The notes under the pieces were generated by a model that worked only from the letters and a program-made list of their open reading frames with translations, was not told the origin of the DNA and did not search any database. Positions 1 to 8,767 of a DNA stretch of 64,000 nucleotides are shown here, in pieces. Position numbers and translations under genes: made by a program. How positions within the stretch are numbered: the first letter of the stretch is position 1; each line of letters starts with the position of its first letter. The stretch comes from Bdellovibrionota bacterium (GTDB lineage: Bacteria; Bdellovibrionota; Bdellovibrionia; Bdellovibrionales; JAMPXM01): the NCBI GenBank assembly GCA_963170185.1, contig CAUJGS010000051.1, positions 19,754 to 83,753 of the forward strand, given 5' to 3'.

Positions 1-1880
1 CGACATTCGATGAAAAAGACATCGAAAAAGATGTATTGGATGAGGTGAGTTGGCTAGCGCCACAATCGCCAAGGGAGCAACTTGTTTTTGGTGATCTGGT
101 TTTGGGGTTCGATCAGTTTACCCTTGATGGATTCTGTCATCGAGTCATCACTCTCAAAACACTGCCAGAGATCACTTATGCCGGAATGATTGCGGACTTC
201 CTACATCTGCCGTTCCACTACGATTTGATCTTGTCTTTTGATGTGCCTCCTCAGGCCTCTGAGATGGCAAGGCTTCAGCAGAAACGAAAGATGGCCCATT
301 CTATGGCGGTCACGAGCGGCAATAAAGCCAGTGATCTTGAGAGCGAGACGAAACTTTCTTCGACTGAGGATCTGATTCGGGAGCTTTTGAATACGGGCCA
401 GCGTATTTACGCCGTTCAATTGAGCGTCGTTCTGAAAGCCCCCGCGACCCCCGAAGGTGCTAAGCGTTTGAATCGTAATGTGCGTGAGGCTCTGGCGCGG
501 TTTCGCGCATTGCAGGGAGCCGAAGGGTTGGAAGAAAGCGTTGGCGCATGGAAAGTGCTAAAGGGCAATCTTCCCGCAGCTCCGCTTTCGCTGGAGCGAG
601 CGCGGAAGATGAAAACCAACAACCTTGCGGATTTCCTTCCGGTTTATGGGCCGCGTGAGGGCGACCGTGATCCGGTGGTACTATTTCGCAATCGCTTGAA
701 TGGACTGGTGAGTTTTGACTCCTTTGATCCTTCTTTGCCGAATTACAATTCACTTGTAACGGGGGCATCTGGAGCGGGTAAGTCGTTCTTGAATAACTGC
801 ATACTTCTTCAAGAACTGGCTCGCGGTCGACGTGTGTTCATCATCGACATTGGAGGATCGTATAAGAAGCTCACGGAGGCTTTGGGCGGTCAATATCTTG
901 AGATCAATCTCTCAGAGCAATACCGGATCAATCCGTTCGATCTTCGCGATCCTACTCAAGAGCCTGGCAGTCAGAAGATCAAGTCATTACTTGCCTGTGT
1001 GGAAAGCATGGTAGGTGAGGACGACAAAGCAAAAATACCAAAACTTGATCGTGCCCTATTAGAACGGGCGATTATTGAACTTTACAAAATTCGCAGATCA
1101 AAGGGCGAGGTTCCAACGCTCAGTGACCTCGCCCGCTATCTTGCGGATTTTGAGGAAGACTCTATGAGGGCTATCTCCAAGATGCTTTATCTCTGGACGG
1201 GAGAACGTCCTTATGGCCGCCTTCTTGATGGGATGGGAAGCATTCGGACGGATGCTTCGATCTGCACTTTCGATTTGAAGGGTCTGTCGGCCTATCCCGA
1301 TCTTCAGAGCGTGATGATCCTCATTCTAACGGATTTCATTCTGACTCAGATTGAGGAAGATCGAACGACAAAGAAGCGAATCATTCTTGATGAAGCATGG
1401 GAGCTTTTAAAATCCAATGCAGCCGCTTCTTTCATGGAGTATTGCGCCCGTACCTTGAGGAAAACAGGATCAGGAATCACCTTTATCACTCAAGGTGTTG
1501 AGGAGATCGGGGCAAGTCCTGTCGGTCCTGCTATTCTCAACAACACCGCGACAAAGTTCATCATGCTTCAACGTGGGGACTCTGAAACCTTGCGAGAGAT
1601 ACTGCAACTAAACAGACAAGAGCTGAGCTTGATTCATTCTTTAGGACAAAAGAAGGGTGAGTTTTCAGAAGGCTTCATGCTTGAGGGAGATCATAGCCAA
1701 GTCGTGCGAATTTATCCGAGTCCTTTTGAATATTGGCTATCGACTTCAGATGCTCAAGACAATGCGTATCTGACAAAGATTCAGGAATCTGGATTTAGTT
1801 TGATTCAAGCTATCGAGAAAGCGGCCGCCGTCTATCCCAACGGCGTGACTCAAGGGACTGTAAAAGGAAGTGCGGCATGA
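1..1880 (+). CDS. VirB4/TraC-family conjugation ATPase, 5' end missing
   Basis: ATPase that energises pilus assembly and substrate transfer at the inner membrane of a type IV secretion system. The Walker A motif GASGAGKS lies near nt 762-785 and Walker B RIILDEAW near nt 1378-1401; a late TFITQGVEE stretch matches the VirB4 C-terminal RecA-like domain. The frame is open to base 3, upstream of the TTG at 36, so the gene begins outside the window. About 625 residues are visible against roughly 800 for the family, so the missing part is an N-terminal segment. The stop overlaps the next start by four bases (ATGA), so the genes are translationally coupled. Confidence 0.93.
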   Translation, partial: TFDEKDIEKDVLDEVSWLAPQSPREQLVFGDLVLGFDQFTLDGFCHRVITLKTLPEITYAGMIADFLHLPFHYDLILSFDVPPQASEMARLQQKRKMAHSMAVTSGNKASDLESETKLSSTEDLIRELLNTGQRIYAVQLSVVLKAPATPEGAKRLNRNVREALARFRALQGAEGLEESVGAWKVLKGNLPAAPLSLERARKMKTNNLADFLPVYGPREGDRDPVVLFRNRLNGLVSFDSFDPSLPNYNSLVTGASGAGKSFLNNCILLQELARGRRVFIIDIGGSYKKLTEALGGQYLEINLSEQYRINPFDLRDPTQEPGSQKIKSLLACVESMVGEDDKAKIPKLDRALLERAIIELYKIRRSKGEVPTLSDLARYLADFEEDSMRAISKMLYLWTGERPYGRLLDGMGSIRTDASICTFDLKGLSAYPDLQSVMILILTDFILTQIEEDRTTKKRIILDEAWELLKSNAAASFMEYCARTLRKTGSGITFITQGVEEIGASPVGPAILNNTATKFIMLQRGDSETLREILQLNRQELSLIHSLGQKKGEFSEGFMLEGDHSQVVRIYPSPFEYWLSTSDAQDNAYLTKIQESGFSLIQAIEKAAAVYPNGVTQGTVKGSAA

Positions 1881-2581
1881 AAAAACTGAAGCGTTTTTTT
1901 GTCATTGGAATGTTGAGTTTGACGATTGTTATTCCAAAACAGGCCAATGCATTCTCATTCGGTGCTGATGTGGCTGTGTTGGCACAGATTCTTGCGAATG
2001 CCATCCAACAACTCGTGCAACTGAAGCAGATTTTGTCCACTGGTAGCGACACTCTGGGCTTAATGAGAGACATCAACCGAGGTATTAGGGATGGAATTAC
2101 GGTCCTGCGGATCATCAATCCCAAATTCAACCCAGGAATTTACGGGAATCTTGAGACAGCCGATCAGGTCTTACGGATCATTGACGATCTGTATGGGAAG
2201 ATCCCGCAGACCGCAGAGCTTCGTCTGCAACAGGCGCAAGACCAATCTGCATCTGAGAGTATTTCCATGAATGGAACTCTTTTTAGGTTCGCAGACCAAG
2301 CAGACGAGGAGAGTAAAAGAATCTTTGCTCACTCGCAAAACGTCAGTCCCCAGGGAGCAGCTAAACTCACGGCGCAGAGCCTTGCCGTTTTAATTGGGGT
2401 CACAACCCAAGTGCTTCGCACTAACTCGATGATGCTAAAGGCTATGGGGGAAAACATGGCCTTGCAGAATCGGAAGGAGAAGCTGCAATCGTCGCAGTTT
2501 AGGGCACAGTACGATGGGTTGTCTGATGGCTTTGACAAACTTCCGAGGAATACCAAGCTCAGTCCTCTAAAGGGAGACTAG
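1877..2581 (+). CDS. VirB5/TrbJ-like T4SS protein, exported
   Basis: A 234-residue protein with a clear Sec signal peptide (Lys-rich start, hydrophobic stretch, cleavage after QANA near residue 26) followed by mostly helical sequence rich in Gln and Leu. VirB5/TrbJ proteins are helical periplasmic proteins found at the pilus tip or base, and the gene sits exactly where they occur, between virB4 and the polytopic virB6/trbL gene. The assignment rests mainly on position, signal peptide and helical character, because this family is poorly conserved. It overlaps virB4 by four bases. Confidence 0.7.
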   Translation: MKKLKRFFVIGMLSLTIVIPKQANAFSFGADVAVLAQILANAIQQLVQLKQILSTGSDTLGLMRDINRGIRDGITVLRIINPKFNPGIYGNLETADQVLRIIDDLYGKIPQTAELRLQQAQDQSASESISMNGTLFRFADQADEESKRIFAHSQNVSPQGAAKLTAQSLAVLIGVTTQVLRTNSMMLKAMGENMALQNRKEKLQSSQFRAQYDGLSDGFDKLPRNTKLSPLKGD

Positions 2582-2584
2582 ATT

Positions 2585-3475
2585 ATGCCAGACTTTAATT
2601 TGATGGGGGCATTGATGCGTGAACTCCATCAAGAGTTTGTGCGGATGTACTACCTGATGCTGCCTGTATTCTTCTGTCTTTCCATTGCGATCACATGGAT
2701 GCGATCTTCCGGTGGAAGTTTGGAATTTGTTGATATTCTGAGACGTGCAGTCATTTCCACTCTGCTCTTGGCGGCGTTTCCTGAGATCAGTCGCGCCATA
2801 ATCTTTATTGCGGATGGAGTCGCTGAGAAGATCGACTCCATGAACACGCTTGATGCTGTGATCCAGATGGCAAAGGAAAAAAGCGATAGCTATCCGGCAG
2901 GAACCTCAGGCATCTTGCTCGGGTTTAACGATCTGCTCATGGCGACACTTTCATTTTTGAGTTTTTTGATTCTCTATGTAGCCCGCTACTTGATGATTGC
3001 GATGTATCACTTCTTCTGGGTGTTCTACATCGTCTCAGCTCCTCTTTTGTTACTTTTCAACTTGTTCCCTTCCACGGGAAATATCACGGCGAATCTCTTT
3101 AGAGGAATGATCGAGGTCGCCTGTTGGAAGATCGTCTGGGCGATACTGGGCGCTATGCTGGCGTCACTAGCCTTCGGGGATTCCTATAAGGCCGAAGGCA
3201 GCTATGTGACCATCATCGTGATGAACTTCGTTATTGCTATTGCTATGTTGGCAACGCCTCTCTTTGTTAAGTCATTGGGAAGTCAAGGGGTGCAGGCCAT
3301 GTCGTCAGGTCTTGCTCAACAAGCTACTGCCGCCATGACGGCGGTTCCAACCAAAGGGATGTCGCTTGCGGCAAAGGGGAGAGCGGCGTATTCGGGAGCA
3401 TCCTCCTACGTCGGTAAGAAATATGCGAACTACCAAGCTGAGAAGAAAAGGAAACTCGACATGTACCGTTATTAA
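2585..3475 (+). CDS. VirB6/TrbL-like polytopic membrane protein
   Basis: A 296-residue inner-membrane protein with at least five hydrophobic segments, at about residues 20-36, 50-70, 110-135, 140-160 and 205-225, and a basic, Ala/Lys-rich C-terminal tail. VirB6/TrbL forms part of the inner-membrane channel of T4SS. The size, topology and a position directly after the VirB5-like gene and before the VirB8-like gene all fit. No signal peptide is present. The start ATG at 2585 is four bases after the preceding stop and lacks a strong separate ribosome site, which suggests coupling. Confidence 0.78.
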   Translation: MPDFNLMGALMRELHQEFVRMYYLMLPVFFCLSIAITWMRSSGGSLEFVDILRRAVISTLLLAAFPEISRAIIFIADGVAEKIDSMNTLDAVIQMAKEKSDSYPAGTSGILLGFNDLLMATLSFLSFLILYVARYLMIAMYHFFWVFYIVSAPLLLLFNLFPSTGNITANLFRGMIEVACWKIVWAILGAMLASLAFGDSYKAEGSYVTIIVMNFVIAIAMLATPLFVKSLGSQGVQAMSSGLAQQATAAMTAVPTKGMSLAAKGRAAYSGASSYVGKKYANYQAEKKRKLDMYRY

Positions 3476-3485
3476 AAGGACCTCT

Positions 3486-4073
3486 ATGGAAGAAACCGTA
3501 AAACTAAAAATCAGAAAGCTGCCCAATGCCCTGGCTGAGCTTTCTCACTCAAACCAATTCTTGAAGATTTCAGCCTTTTCGTTGTTTTGTCTGACTGGGG
3601 TGATGCTGATGATTCTCTTATATCAGGCAACTAAGGCGCCAGTCGTTTTGCCGATGACCCAAGATGCTTCTGTCTACATGAGCGCCCCCATGCCTGATCC
3701 AAAGGTCGAGATTGAAAGGGCTGTGCGCGAATACTTGAAGCATCGCTACAACTGGACATCAAAGACAGTGACGACCCAGGTTGAAAAGGCTGGAGATTTT
3801 ATTCTCCCTTCAACGAAACGAGCCTTTAACAGCTCTATGCAAAACGTCATTCGATTTTCCGTGGATAAAGTCGTCGCACAGCGGGTTTACCCTATTGAAA
3901 TACGAGTGGACATGAAGAAAGGCGCCGTCGTTATTGAGGGAGATCGAATCACATCAATTCAAGGCTTGAAGGCCGCAGGCGATCTTCGTTTGGAACTCGG
4001 CTTTGAGTCAGGCCCACGCACAGAACGGAACCCGTGGGGCGTGTATATATCGAAAGAAAAAGAGTTCCAGTAG
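3486..4073 (+). CDS. VirB8/TraE-like T4SS inner-membrane protein
   Basis: A 195-residue bitopic protein: about 27 cytoplasmic residues, one membrane span (about 28-47), then a periplasmic domain. TraE/VirB8 proteins have this layout and bridge the inner-membrane channel to the VirB9/VirB10 core. The ATG at 3486 is chosen because AAAGGA precedes it and translation then begins just ahead of the membrane span; a longer frame from 3366 overlaps the upstream gene and adds only basic, non-family sequence. The periplasmic part (EREYLKHRYNW-like region, residues about 75-95) resembles TraE. It is followed by a 67-base gap and then the inserted cyclase-fold gene. Confidence 0.75.
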   Translation: MEETVKLKIRKLPNALAELSHSNQFLKISAFSLFCLTGVMLMILLYQATKAPVVLPMTQDASVYMSAPMPDPKVEIERAVREYLKHRYNWTSKTVTTQVEKAGDFILPSTKRAFNSSMQNVIRFSVDKVVAQRVYPIEIRVDMKKGAVVIEGDRITSIQGLKAAGDLRLELGFESGPRTERNPWGVYISKEKEFQ

Positions 4074-4140
4074 GCATCGTTGGCAAGTTGATGCCAGAAT
4101 AAGAGTATGGAATCATCCTGTTTAATGGAGAATAGCCGAC

Positions 4141-4908
4141 ATGCCAAATTTTGAGCTTAACTACGACGAATACTATGTGGCTTTTCTGGATGTTTTAGGA
4201 TTCAAAGAGCTTGTGATGTCGGAGAACAAGAAATCCGAACTTGATAAGTACTTCAATCTAGTGAGTGGAAGCATCCTAGCCATCAAGAATAGGAAGAAGC
4301 CGCTAGAGAGCGTTTTGATTAGCGACTCCGTTGTCTTAGCTTACCCGAAGCGAAGTGGGGTTATGGATGATCTCCGAGAGCTTTGTTTTGCTGTCGCGCG
4401 CATTCAGTATGCACTTGCCGTTAATGGGTTTTGGCTTCGAGGTGGGATAAGTTCCGGCAAGCTGTCTATCGAGCAATCAAAGAATATTGTCGCAGGTCCG
4501 GCGCTCGTAAAGGCATATCGGCTTGAGAATATAGCTGTTTATCCACGCGTGATCGTTGACCCGTCTTTGATTCTTGATTTCAGTACGATAAAAAGAGAGT
4601 TCACTACTGCTTTGAATACGCATCAGACGCCGGATTGGGATGGCAATTTAATTTGGCGCGATTCGGGAGGGCACGTCCTTCTCAACCTGGATGACGATGT
4701 GATGTTTATTGACTACTTTGCTCCATTGAAAACTAACTTTAGTATTGCCAGAGATGATGTCTTTTGGAAAATTCGAGATCAGATTTATCGAAAGCAAGAG
4801 AACTATGCGAAGTACAGATGGCTCGCACAATACCTACTGCTTTCGATTGATGAAGCTCAGTTGAAGGCCGACCCCGCTTTTGAAAAACAGATCACTGGAA
4901 TTTTCTAG
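4141..4908 (+). CDS. Class III nucleotidyl-cyclase-fold protein (possible defence or signalling cargo)
   Basis: A 255-residue soluble protein. Residues 11-21 (YYVAFLDVLGF), 59-66 (LISDSVVL), 99-107 (LRGGISSGK) and 117-129 (VAGPALVKAYRLE) line up in order with the metal-binding, second-Asp, GINxG and N-x-x-x-R regions of class III adenylate/guanylate cyclases. Both metal Asp (D17, D62) and the late Arg are present, but the transition-state Asn position reads Val, so the base or even the activity may differ. It lies between virB8 and virB9 but is not a known transfer gene, and it has its own flanking gaps, so it is probably cargo. Class III cyclases are also used in Pycsar anti-phage systems; no effector is adjacent, so that link is only a hypothesis. 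Confidence 0.55.
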   Translation: MPNFELNYDEYYVAFLDVLGFKELVMSENKKSELDKYFNLVSGSILAIKNRKKPLESVLISDSVVLAYPKRSGVMDDLRELCFAVARIQYALAVNGFWLRGGISSGKLSIEQSKNIVAGPALVKAYRLENIAVYPRVIVDPSLILDFSTIKREFTTALNTHQTPDWDGNLIWRDSGGHVLLNLDDDVMFIDYFAPLKTNFSIARDDVFWKIRDQIYRKQENYAKYRWLAQYLLLSIDEAQLKADPAFEKQITGIF

Positions 4909-4977
4909 TTCCTGCGGATATTTAGTCTAATCGAAAAACGATTTGAGACATAAGACACCTCTTTATCGGAGGCTTTT

Positions 4978-5694
4978 GTGTTTTCACGAATTGTCTTTGC
5001 GATTCTGATGTTCTTGTTGCCGTCAGGTACCTGGGCCAATACCAGAGTGCGAACGGTCGAAGTTAAAAAGGATCAGATCGTCACGGTTAGGACGGCACTT
5101 GGAGTCGCAACGATCATTCAAGTGCCGGATCGACCGAACAGCCTTGTGGTTGGCGATCAATCTGCGTTCAAAGTTGAGTATCTGGACCAGGCCATTACGA
5201 TCAAACCCCTTCACCGAAACGCGCGGAGCAATCTCTACATCTACACCGAGTACAGACGCTTCAACGTACAGCTCGTGAGTGGGCCTGAAGTGGCTTCCGA
5301 TTATGTCGTCAATCTTGAAAACCCAAAAGAGAAAGCGAAAAGTTCCGCGATTGGTTGGCGAAACTTTCGCAATCACCTAAAAAATGAGTCCCTGGTTTTT
5401 GAAACCAAGAGACTCGCAAATACGGTTGACGGTGTTCTCTTGATCGAGTTTGAGGTGCATTCTGAAATCCGTGAACGTTTTCGTCCCGATTGGTTGTGGC
5501 TCACTCAAAACGGAGTTACGCGACCCATTCATAGCATTGCGCTTTCTGGTCAAGACTTGGGTGCTGGTCGCTCTATCAAAGGCGTGATGCAAGTTCTAAA
5601 GAGTGACGCATCCACAGCGGAACCATTGCGAATCGAATTGAGGAGAAAGAAAACCTCGTATCTCACGATCCCCAAGGGGGTTGCATGGAAGTAG
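4978..5694 (+). CDS. VirB9/TrbG-like T4SS outer-core protein
   Basis: A 238-residue exported protein, signal peptide to about residue 20 (cleavage after TWA). The order of beta-rich segments, a VVGD motif near residue 57 and then a stretch like IKPLHRNARSNLYIYTEYR, matches the N-terminal domain of VirB9/TrbG, which builds the outer-membrane core ring with VirB10. The start is GTG at 4978, with CGGAGG seven bases upstream. The 3' end overlaps virB10 by ten bases. The C-terminal part is more divergent than the N-terminal part. Confidence 0.85.
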   Translation: MFSRIVFAILMFLLPSGTWANTRVRTVEVKKDQIVTVRTALGVATIIQVPDRPNSLVVGDQSAFKVEYLDQAITIKPLHRNARSNLYIYTEYRRFNVQLVSGPEVASDYVVNLENPKEKAKSSAIGWRNFRNHLKNESLVFETKRLANTVDGVLLIEFEVHSEIRERFRPDWLWLTQNGVTRPIHSIALSGQDLGAGRSIKGVMQVLKSDASTAEPLRIELRRKKTSYLTIPKGVAWK

Positions 5695-6668
5695 CGGTGA
5701 AATCGTCCCTCATGGAGCGTGTTAAAAACTTCGCTTTCAAAGAGAAAGTCTATTTTTTGAAACGAAGAGAGATCAACTGGGCCTCACTTGCAAAGTGCGG
5801 AGCTATGGCACTCGTGATCGGAGTTGTGGGGATTTTGATGATTCCCGCACCCCAGGACACAGTCGGGGAGTTTCACGAACATGCCGCATTGGGAGAACGT
5901 CCCTCATTGGCTTCAGGCAGCGATCCCACTCACGATGCCGTAAGCCAGATCGGAGCGGGCCAGGGCTATGCGAGATCAGCCCCATCAAACTTGAGCCATC
6001 TCTATGCGCCAGCCTACGGAAGCGGTGGCGGCGCTACCTCTTTTGGTGACGAACGCAACAGCTCGATGATCCTTGCCCGTGGCGGCTTGGATAGCAAAAC
6101 CCAACTTCCCCCGGGAAGTCGGATTTCTGTCAGGCTCTACGAGCGAGCCATCGTTGCGAATCATGGGATGCCTGTTATCGGTGTAGTCATACGCGATTAC
6201 ATTCACGAGGACACGCTTGCGATCCCTCAAGGATCAAAGCTCTTTGGGGATGTGACCTTTGGTGATGGTGGGGACCGAGCCAATGTGAGCTGGAAGTCTG
6301 TTCAATTCCCCGACGGAAGAGAGAGGGAATTCGCGGCCATAGGTGTTGGTTCAGATGGACAGGTCGGAGTTTCTGGTCGCGTTCATTCTGAAGCCTTAAA
6401 GAACACGGTGGGGCAAACGCTCACGCGCTTTATCGGAGCCTATGCGGAAGGCTCCATGCAGCGTGGGGCTTTAGGTGAGAACCCGGGGGGCGACGACAAT
6501 GGATGGAAGAACGCCATTGCCGAAACCGCTAAGGACCGAGCCGAGAGCTGGGCGAGTGATCTCAAGAAGGAGAAGCGATGGATTGAGATTTCAAATCAAA
6601 CGGAATTTTATGCCGTTCTAACGGCAAATTTCGCTTTCCGCGACCCCGGAACCACTTATGGCAGATAA
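5685..6668 (+). CDS. VirB10/TrbI-like T4SS core protein
   Basis: A 327-residue protein with a cytoplasmic N-terminus, one membrane span (about residues 36-54), a linker rich in Gly and Ser rather than Pro, and a C-terminal VirB10 domain. The domain begins near LPPGSRISVRLYERAIV and continues through the IPQGSKLFGDV and PDGREREF segments that are typical of TrbI/VirB10. VirB10 spans the envelope and senses ATP use by VirB4 and VirD4. AAGGGGG precedes the ATG. It overlaps virB9 upstream and virD4 downstream, so the three genes are coupled. Confidence 0.9.
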   Translation: MEVAVKSSLMERVKNFAFKEKVYFLKRREINWASLAKCGAMALVIGVVGILMIPAPQDTVGEFHEHAALGERPSLASGSDPTHDAVSQIGAGQGYARSAPSNLSHLYAPAYGSGGGATSFGDERNSSMILARGGLDSKTQLPPGSRISVRLYERAIVANHGMPVIGVVIRDYIHEDTLAIPQGSKLFGDVTFGDGGDRANVSWKSVQFPDGREREFAAIGVGSDGQVGVSGRVHSEALKNTVGQTLTRFIGAYAEGSMQRGALGENPGGDDNGWKNAIAETAKDRAESWASDLKKEKRWIEISNQTEFYAVLTANFAFRDPGTTYGR

Positions 6669-8268
6669 AAAAGAAAGTTCCCAAGTTGGCGATCAAACGC
6701 TGCTTTGGGGTGCCGGAATTGTTTTCGGCCTGATGGCTTTGAACAAGGTCTTTAACTTTTTGAACGTCTGGATCAGAGAGCCACAAAACCAGATCATTCT
6801 CCTTGGTCTTTGCGTATTGCTCTTAACGCCGCTTTTTTATTGGTTGGTAAGAAAGCACGAATCCAATTTGAAGAAGCAAACTCAAGAGAAAGCAGTCATC
6901 GGTAAAGCCGAAGGCTCTGTTTTCTGTGGGGTCACGGATAGGCAAGAGGAAGTTCATATCAAAACCCGCCAGCGAGCGATGCATACTCAAGTGATCGGCA
7001 CGACCAACGCCGGAAAAACTGAGAGCGTGATCCTTCCCTGGGCAATTCAAGATATTGAACAAGGGCGCGGTCTGATTCTCATTGATGGGAAATCAGACCG
7101 AAGCCTTCTGGATAAACTTTGGGCGTATGCGGTGAAACACAAGCGGCAAAAGGATTTTCGCTTGTTTTCACTGAGTAGCCCCGATGAGTCACACCAGTTC
7201 AACCCTCTTCTTGGTGGCAGCCCCGAAGAAGTGGCTGAGCGCGTGTTCAATTCTTTTGAATTTGAAAACGAGTATTACCGAAGTGTGCAATTTGAAATCT
7301 TCGCTCAGGTGATGCGGATTTTTTCGGAGAGTCAGGAGCTTCCGACCTTCCTAAAGGTCTTTGAGGCCATCTCGACACCGAACAAGCTAAAGGCTCTGGC
7401 TGAGAAATCTGGAAACCAAGGACTGAAGAACTGGGCGAAGCACTACGCCGGTCTTCCTGCAACGGAAGTTGCGCAAAGGACAAGTGGCCTCACGGCGGCT
7501 CTTAGTCATTTTGCTTTTGGAAAGACTTCGGCGTTGTTCAATACGGATAAGCCAAGCATCGACCTGGATTGTGCCTTGAGGGAAAATCAGATCGTGTATT
7601 TCCAGCTTCCCGTGATGCTTTCGCCTTTCCTGGGGAAAGCATCTGGGAAGATGATTCTGCAATGCCTTCAAAGTGCGGTCGCAAACCGTCACCGTGGGGA
7701 AAATCGGAATCACAAGTTTTACTCGGTCTTCCTCGATGACTTTTCTGAGTACCTATACCCAGGCTTTGTCACGATCTTGAACAAATCGAGAAGTGCTAAC
7801 GTTGGGATCGTGTTTGCGCATCAGGCCTTGGGTGATATCAAGACAATGGGTGACGCGATTGCCAATTCGATTCTGACTAATGCGAATCTCAAGGTGTTCA
7901 TGCGCGGCAATGACCCCGAATCGGCGGAATACTTCTCGAAGGTAATCGGAACCGTCACGAGCATGAAATACACCTCACGCACGAAACGTGGCGTGTTCAG
8001 CCAAGAGGACACAGGCGACGCTTCGGCCCGTGAGGTGGATGAGTTTATCATTCATCCCAACCGTTTCAAAAGCGAACTTGGTGTGGGACAAGCCGTTATG
8101 GTCATTCCACACGAGGCTGGAAGTCGAACCATCAACATCAAGTTCCAGAAGTTTGATGACCTACCACCTGAGCCATTTTTGAAAGTTGAGAAGACGGCAT
8201 CAGCCGGACTTACGGATTTACCTGAGACTGAAACGCCTCGATTTCATGGAGGTAAAAATGCAGCGTAA
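6658..8268 (+). CDS. VirD4/TraD-like type IV coupling protein
   Basis: A 536-residue hexameric ATPase that brings the relaxase-DNA complex to the secretion channel. It has two N-terminal membrane spans (about residues 16-36 and 45-62), Walker A GTTNAGKTE near residue 119 and a Walker B-like VFLDDFSEY near residue 357. LIDGKSD and the region around QTSGLTAALSHF fit TraD/TraG family sequences. Its start lies inside the end of virB10 and its end overlaps a lipoprotein gene. Its presence argues that the system transfers DNA rather than only effectors. Confidence 0.92.
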   Translation: MADKKESSQVGDQTLLWGAGIVFGLMALNKVFNFLNVWIREPQNQIILLGLCVLLLTPLFYWLVRKHESNLKKQTQEKAVIGKAEGSVFCGVTDRQEEVHIKTRQRAMHTQVIGTTNAGKTESVILPWAIQDIEQGRGLILIDGKSDRSLLDKLWAYAVKHKRQKDFRLFSLSSPDESHQFNPLLGGSPEEVAERVFNSFEFENEYYRSVQFEIFAQVMRIFSESQELPTFLKVFEAISTPNKLKALAEKSGNQGLKNWAKHYAGLPATEVAQRTSGLTAALSHFAFGKTSALFNTDKPSIDLDCALRENQIVYFQLPVMLSPFLGKASGKMILQCLQSAVANRHRGENRNHKFYSVFLDDFSEYLYPGFVTILNKSRSANVGIVFAHQALGDIKTMGDAIANSILTNANLKVFMRGNDPESAEYFSKVIGTVTSMKYTSRTKRGVFSQEDTGDASAREVDEFIIHPNRFKSELGVGQAVMVIPHEAGSRTINIKFQKFDDLPPEPFLKVEKTASAGLTDLPETETPRFHGGKNAA

Positions 8269-8692
8269 AATGTATGTGATCGCTTGTGCCTTGGTTTCCG
8301 TGCTCAGCCTTAATGGATGTGCGACTCAAGGAAAGAGTGCCGGACTTGGTGGACTTATTGGAGCAACTGGCGGAGCTGCACTAGGCGGTATCGCCGACCC
8401 TGGCAAAAAGGGTGAATATCGAACCCGTAATGTGGTAGTTGGCGCGACGATTGGTGGAATGGCGGGCCTGATTGCTGGCTCCACTCTCTTTGATGAAATC
8501 AAAGCAAGAGAGAGCAAGGCTTACGCGAATGGACGCGGATCGGCTCCTCGTCAAGTGACGGGAGCGATGCCGTCTTTGCGAGAAGCCAAGATCGAGTCGA
8601 GATGGATCGAAGGGCGTGTGGTAGGAAACCGCTACATCGAGGGACATTTCGAGCACATCATCACGGAACCAACTCGCTGGGACAGCCAGTAA
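8258..8692 (+). CDS. Glycine-zipper lipoprotein at the end of the T4SS operon
   Basis: A 144-residue lipoprotein: signal sequence with lipobox SLNGC (Cys about residue 19), then two glycine-zipper stretches (about 27-42 and 57-75) separated by a basic segment, then a soluble tail. The ATG at 8258 is chosen because GGAGGT precedes it by four bases and because it gives a normal lipoprotein signal; a longer frame from 8186 has none of this. Glycine zippers insert in membranes, and a small lipoprotein in a T4SS operon often acts as VirB7, stabilising VirB9. That role is inferred from position. Confidence 0.7.
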   Translation: MQRKMYVIACALVSVLSLNGCATQGKSAGLGGLIGATGGAALGGIADPGKKGEYRTRNVVVGATIGGMAGLIAGSTLFDEIKARESKAYANGRGSAPRQVTGAMPSLREAKIESRWIEGRVVGNRYIEGHFEHIITEPTRWDSQ

Positions 8693-8767
8693 CCAAATGC
8701 GGTAAGTTTAAGCCAATTCAGAGCGTAACTTACTGACTTCACGCATTGCTTGTATTAAGAGACGCGG

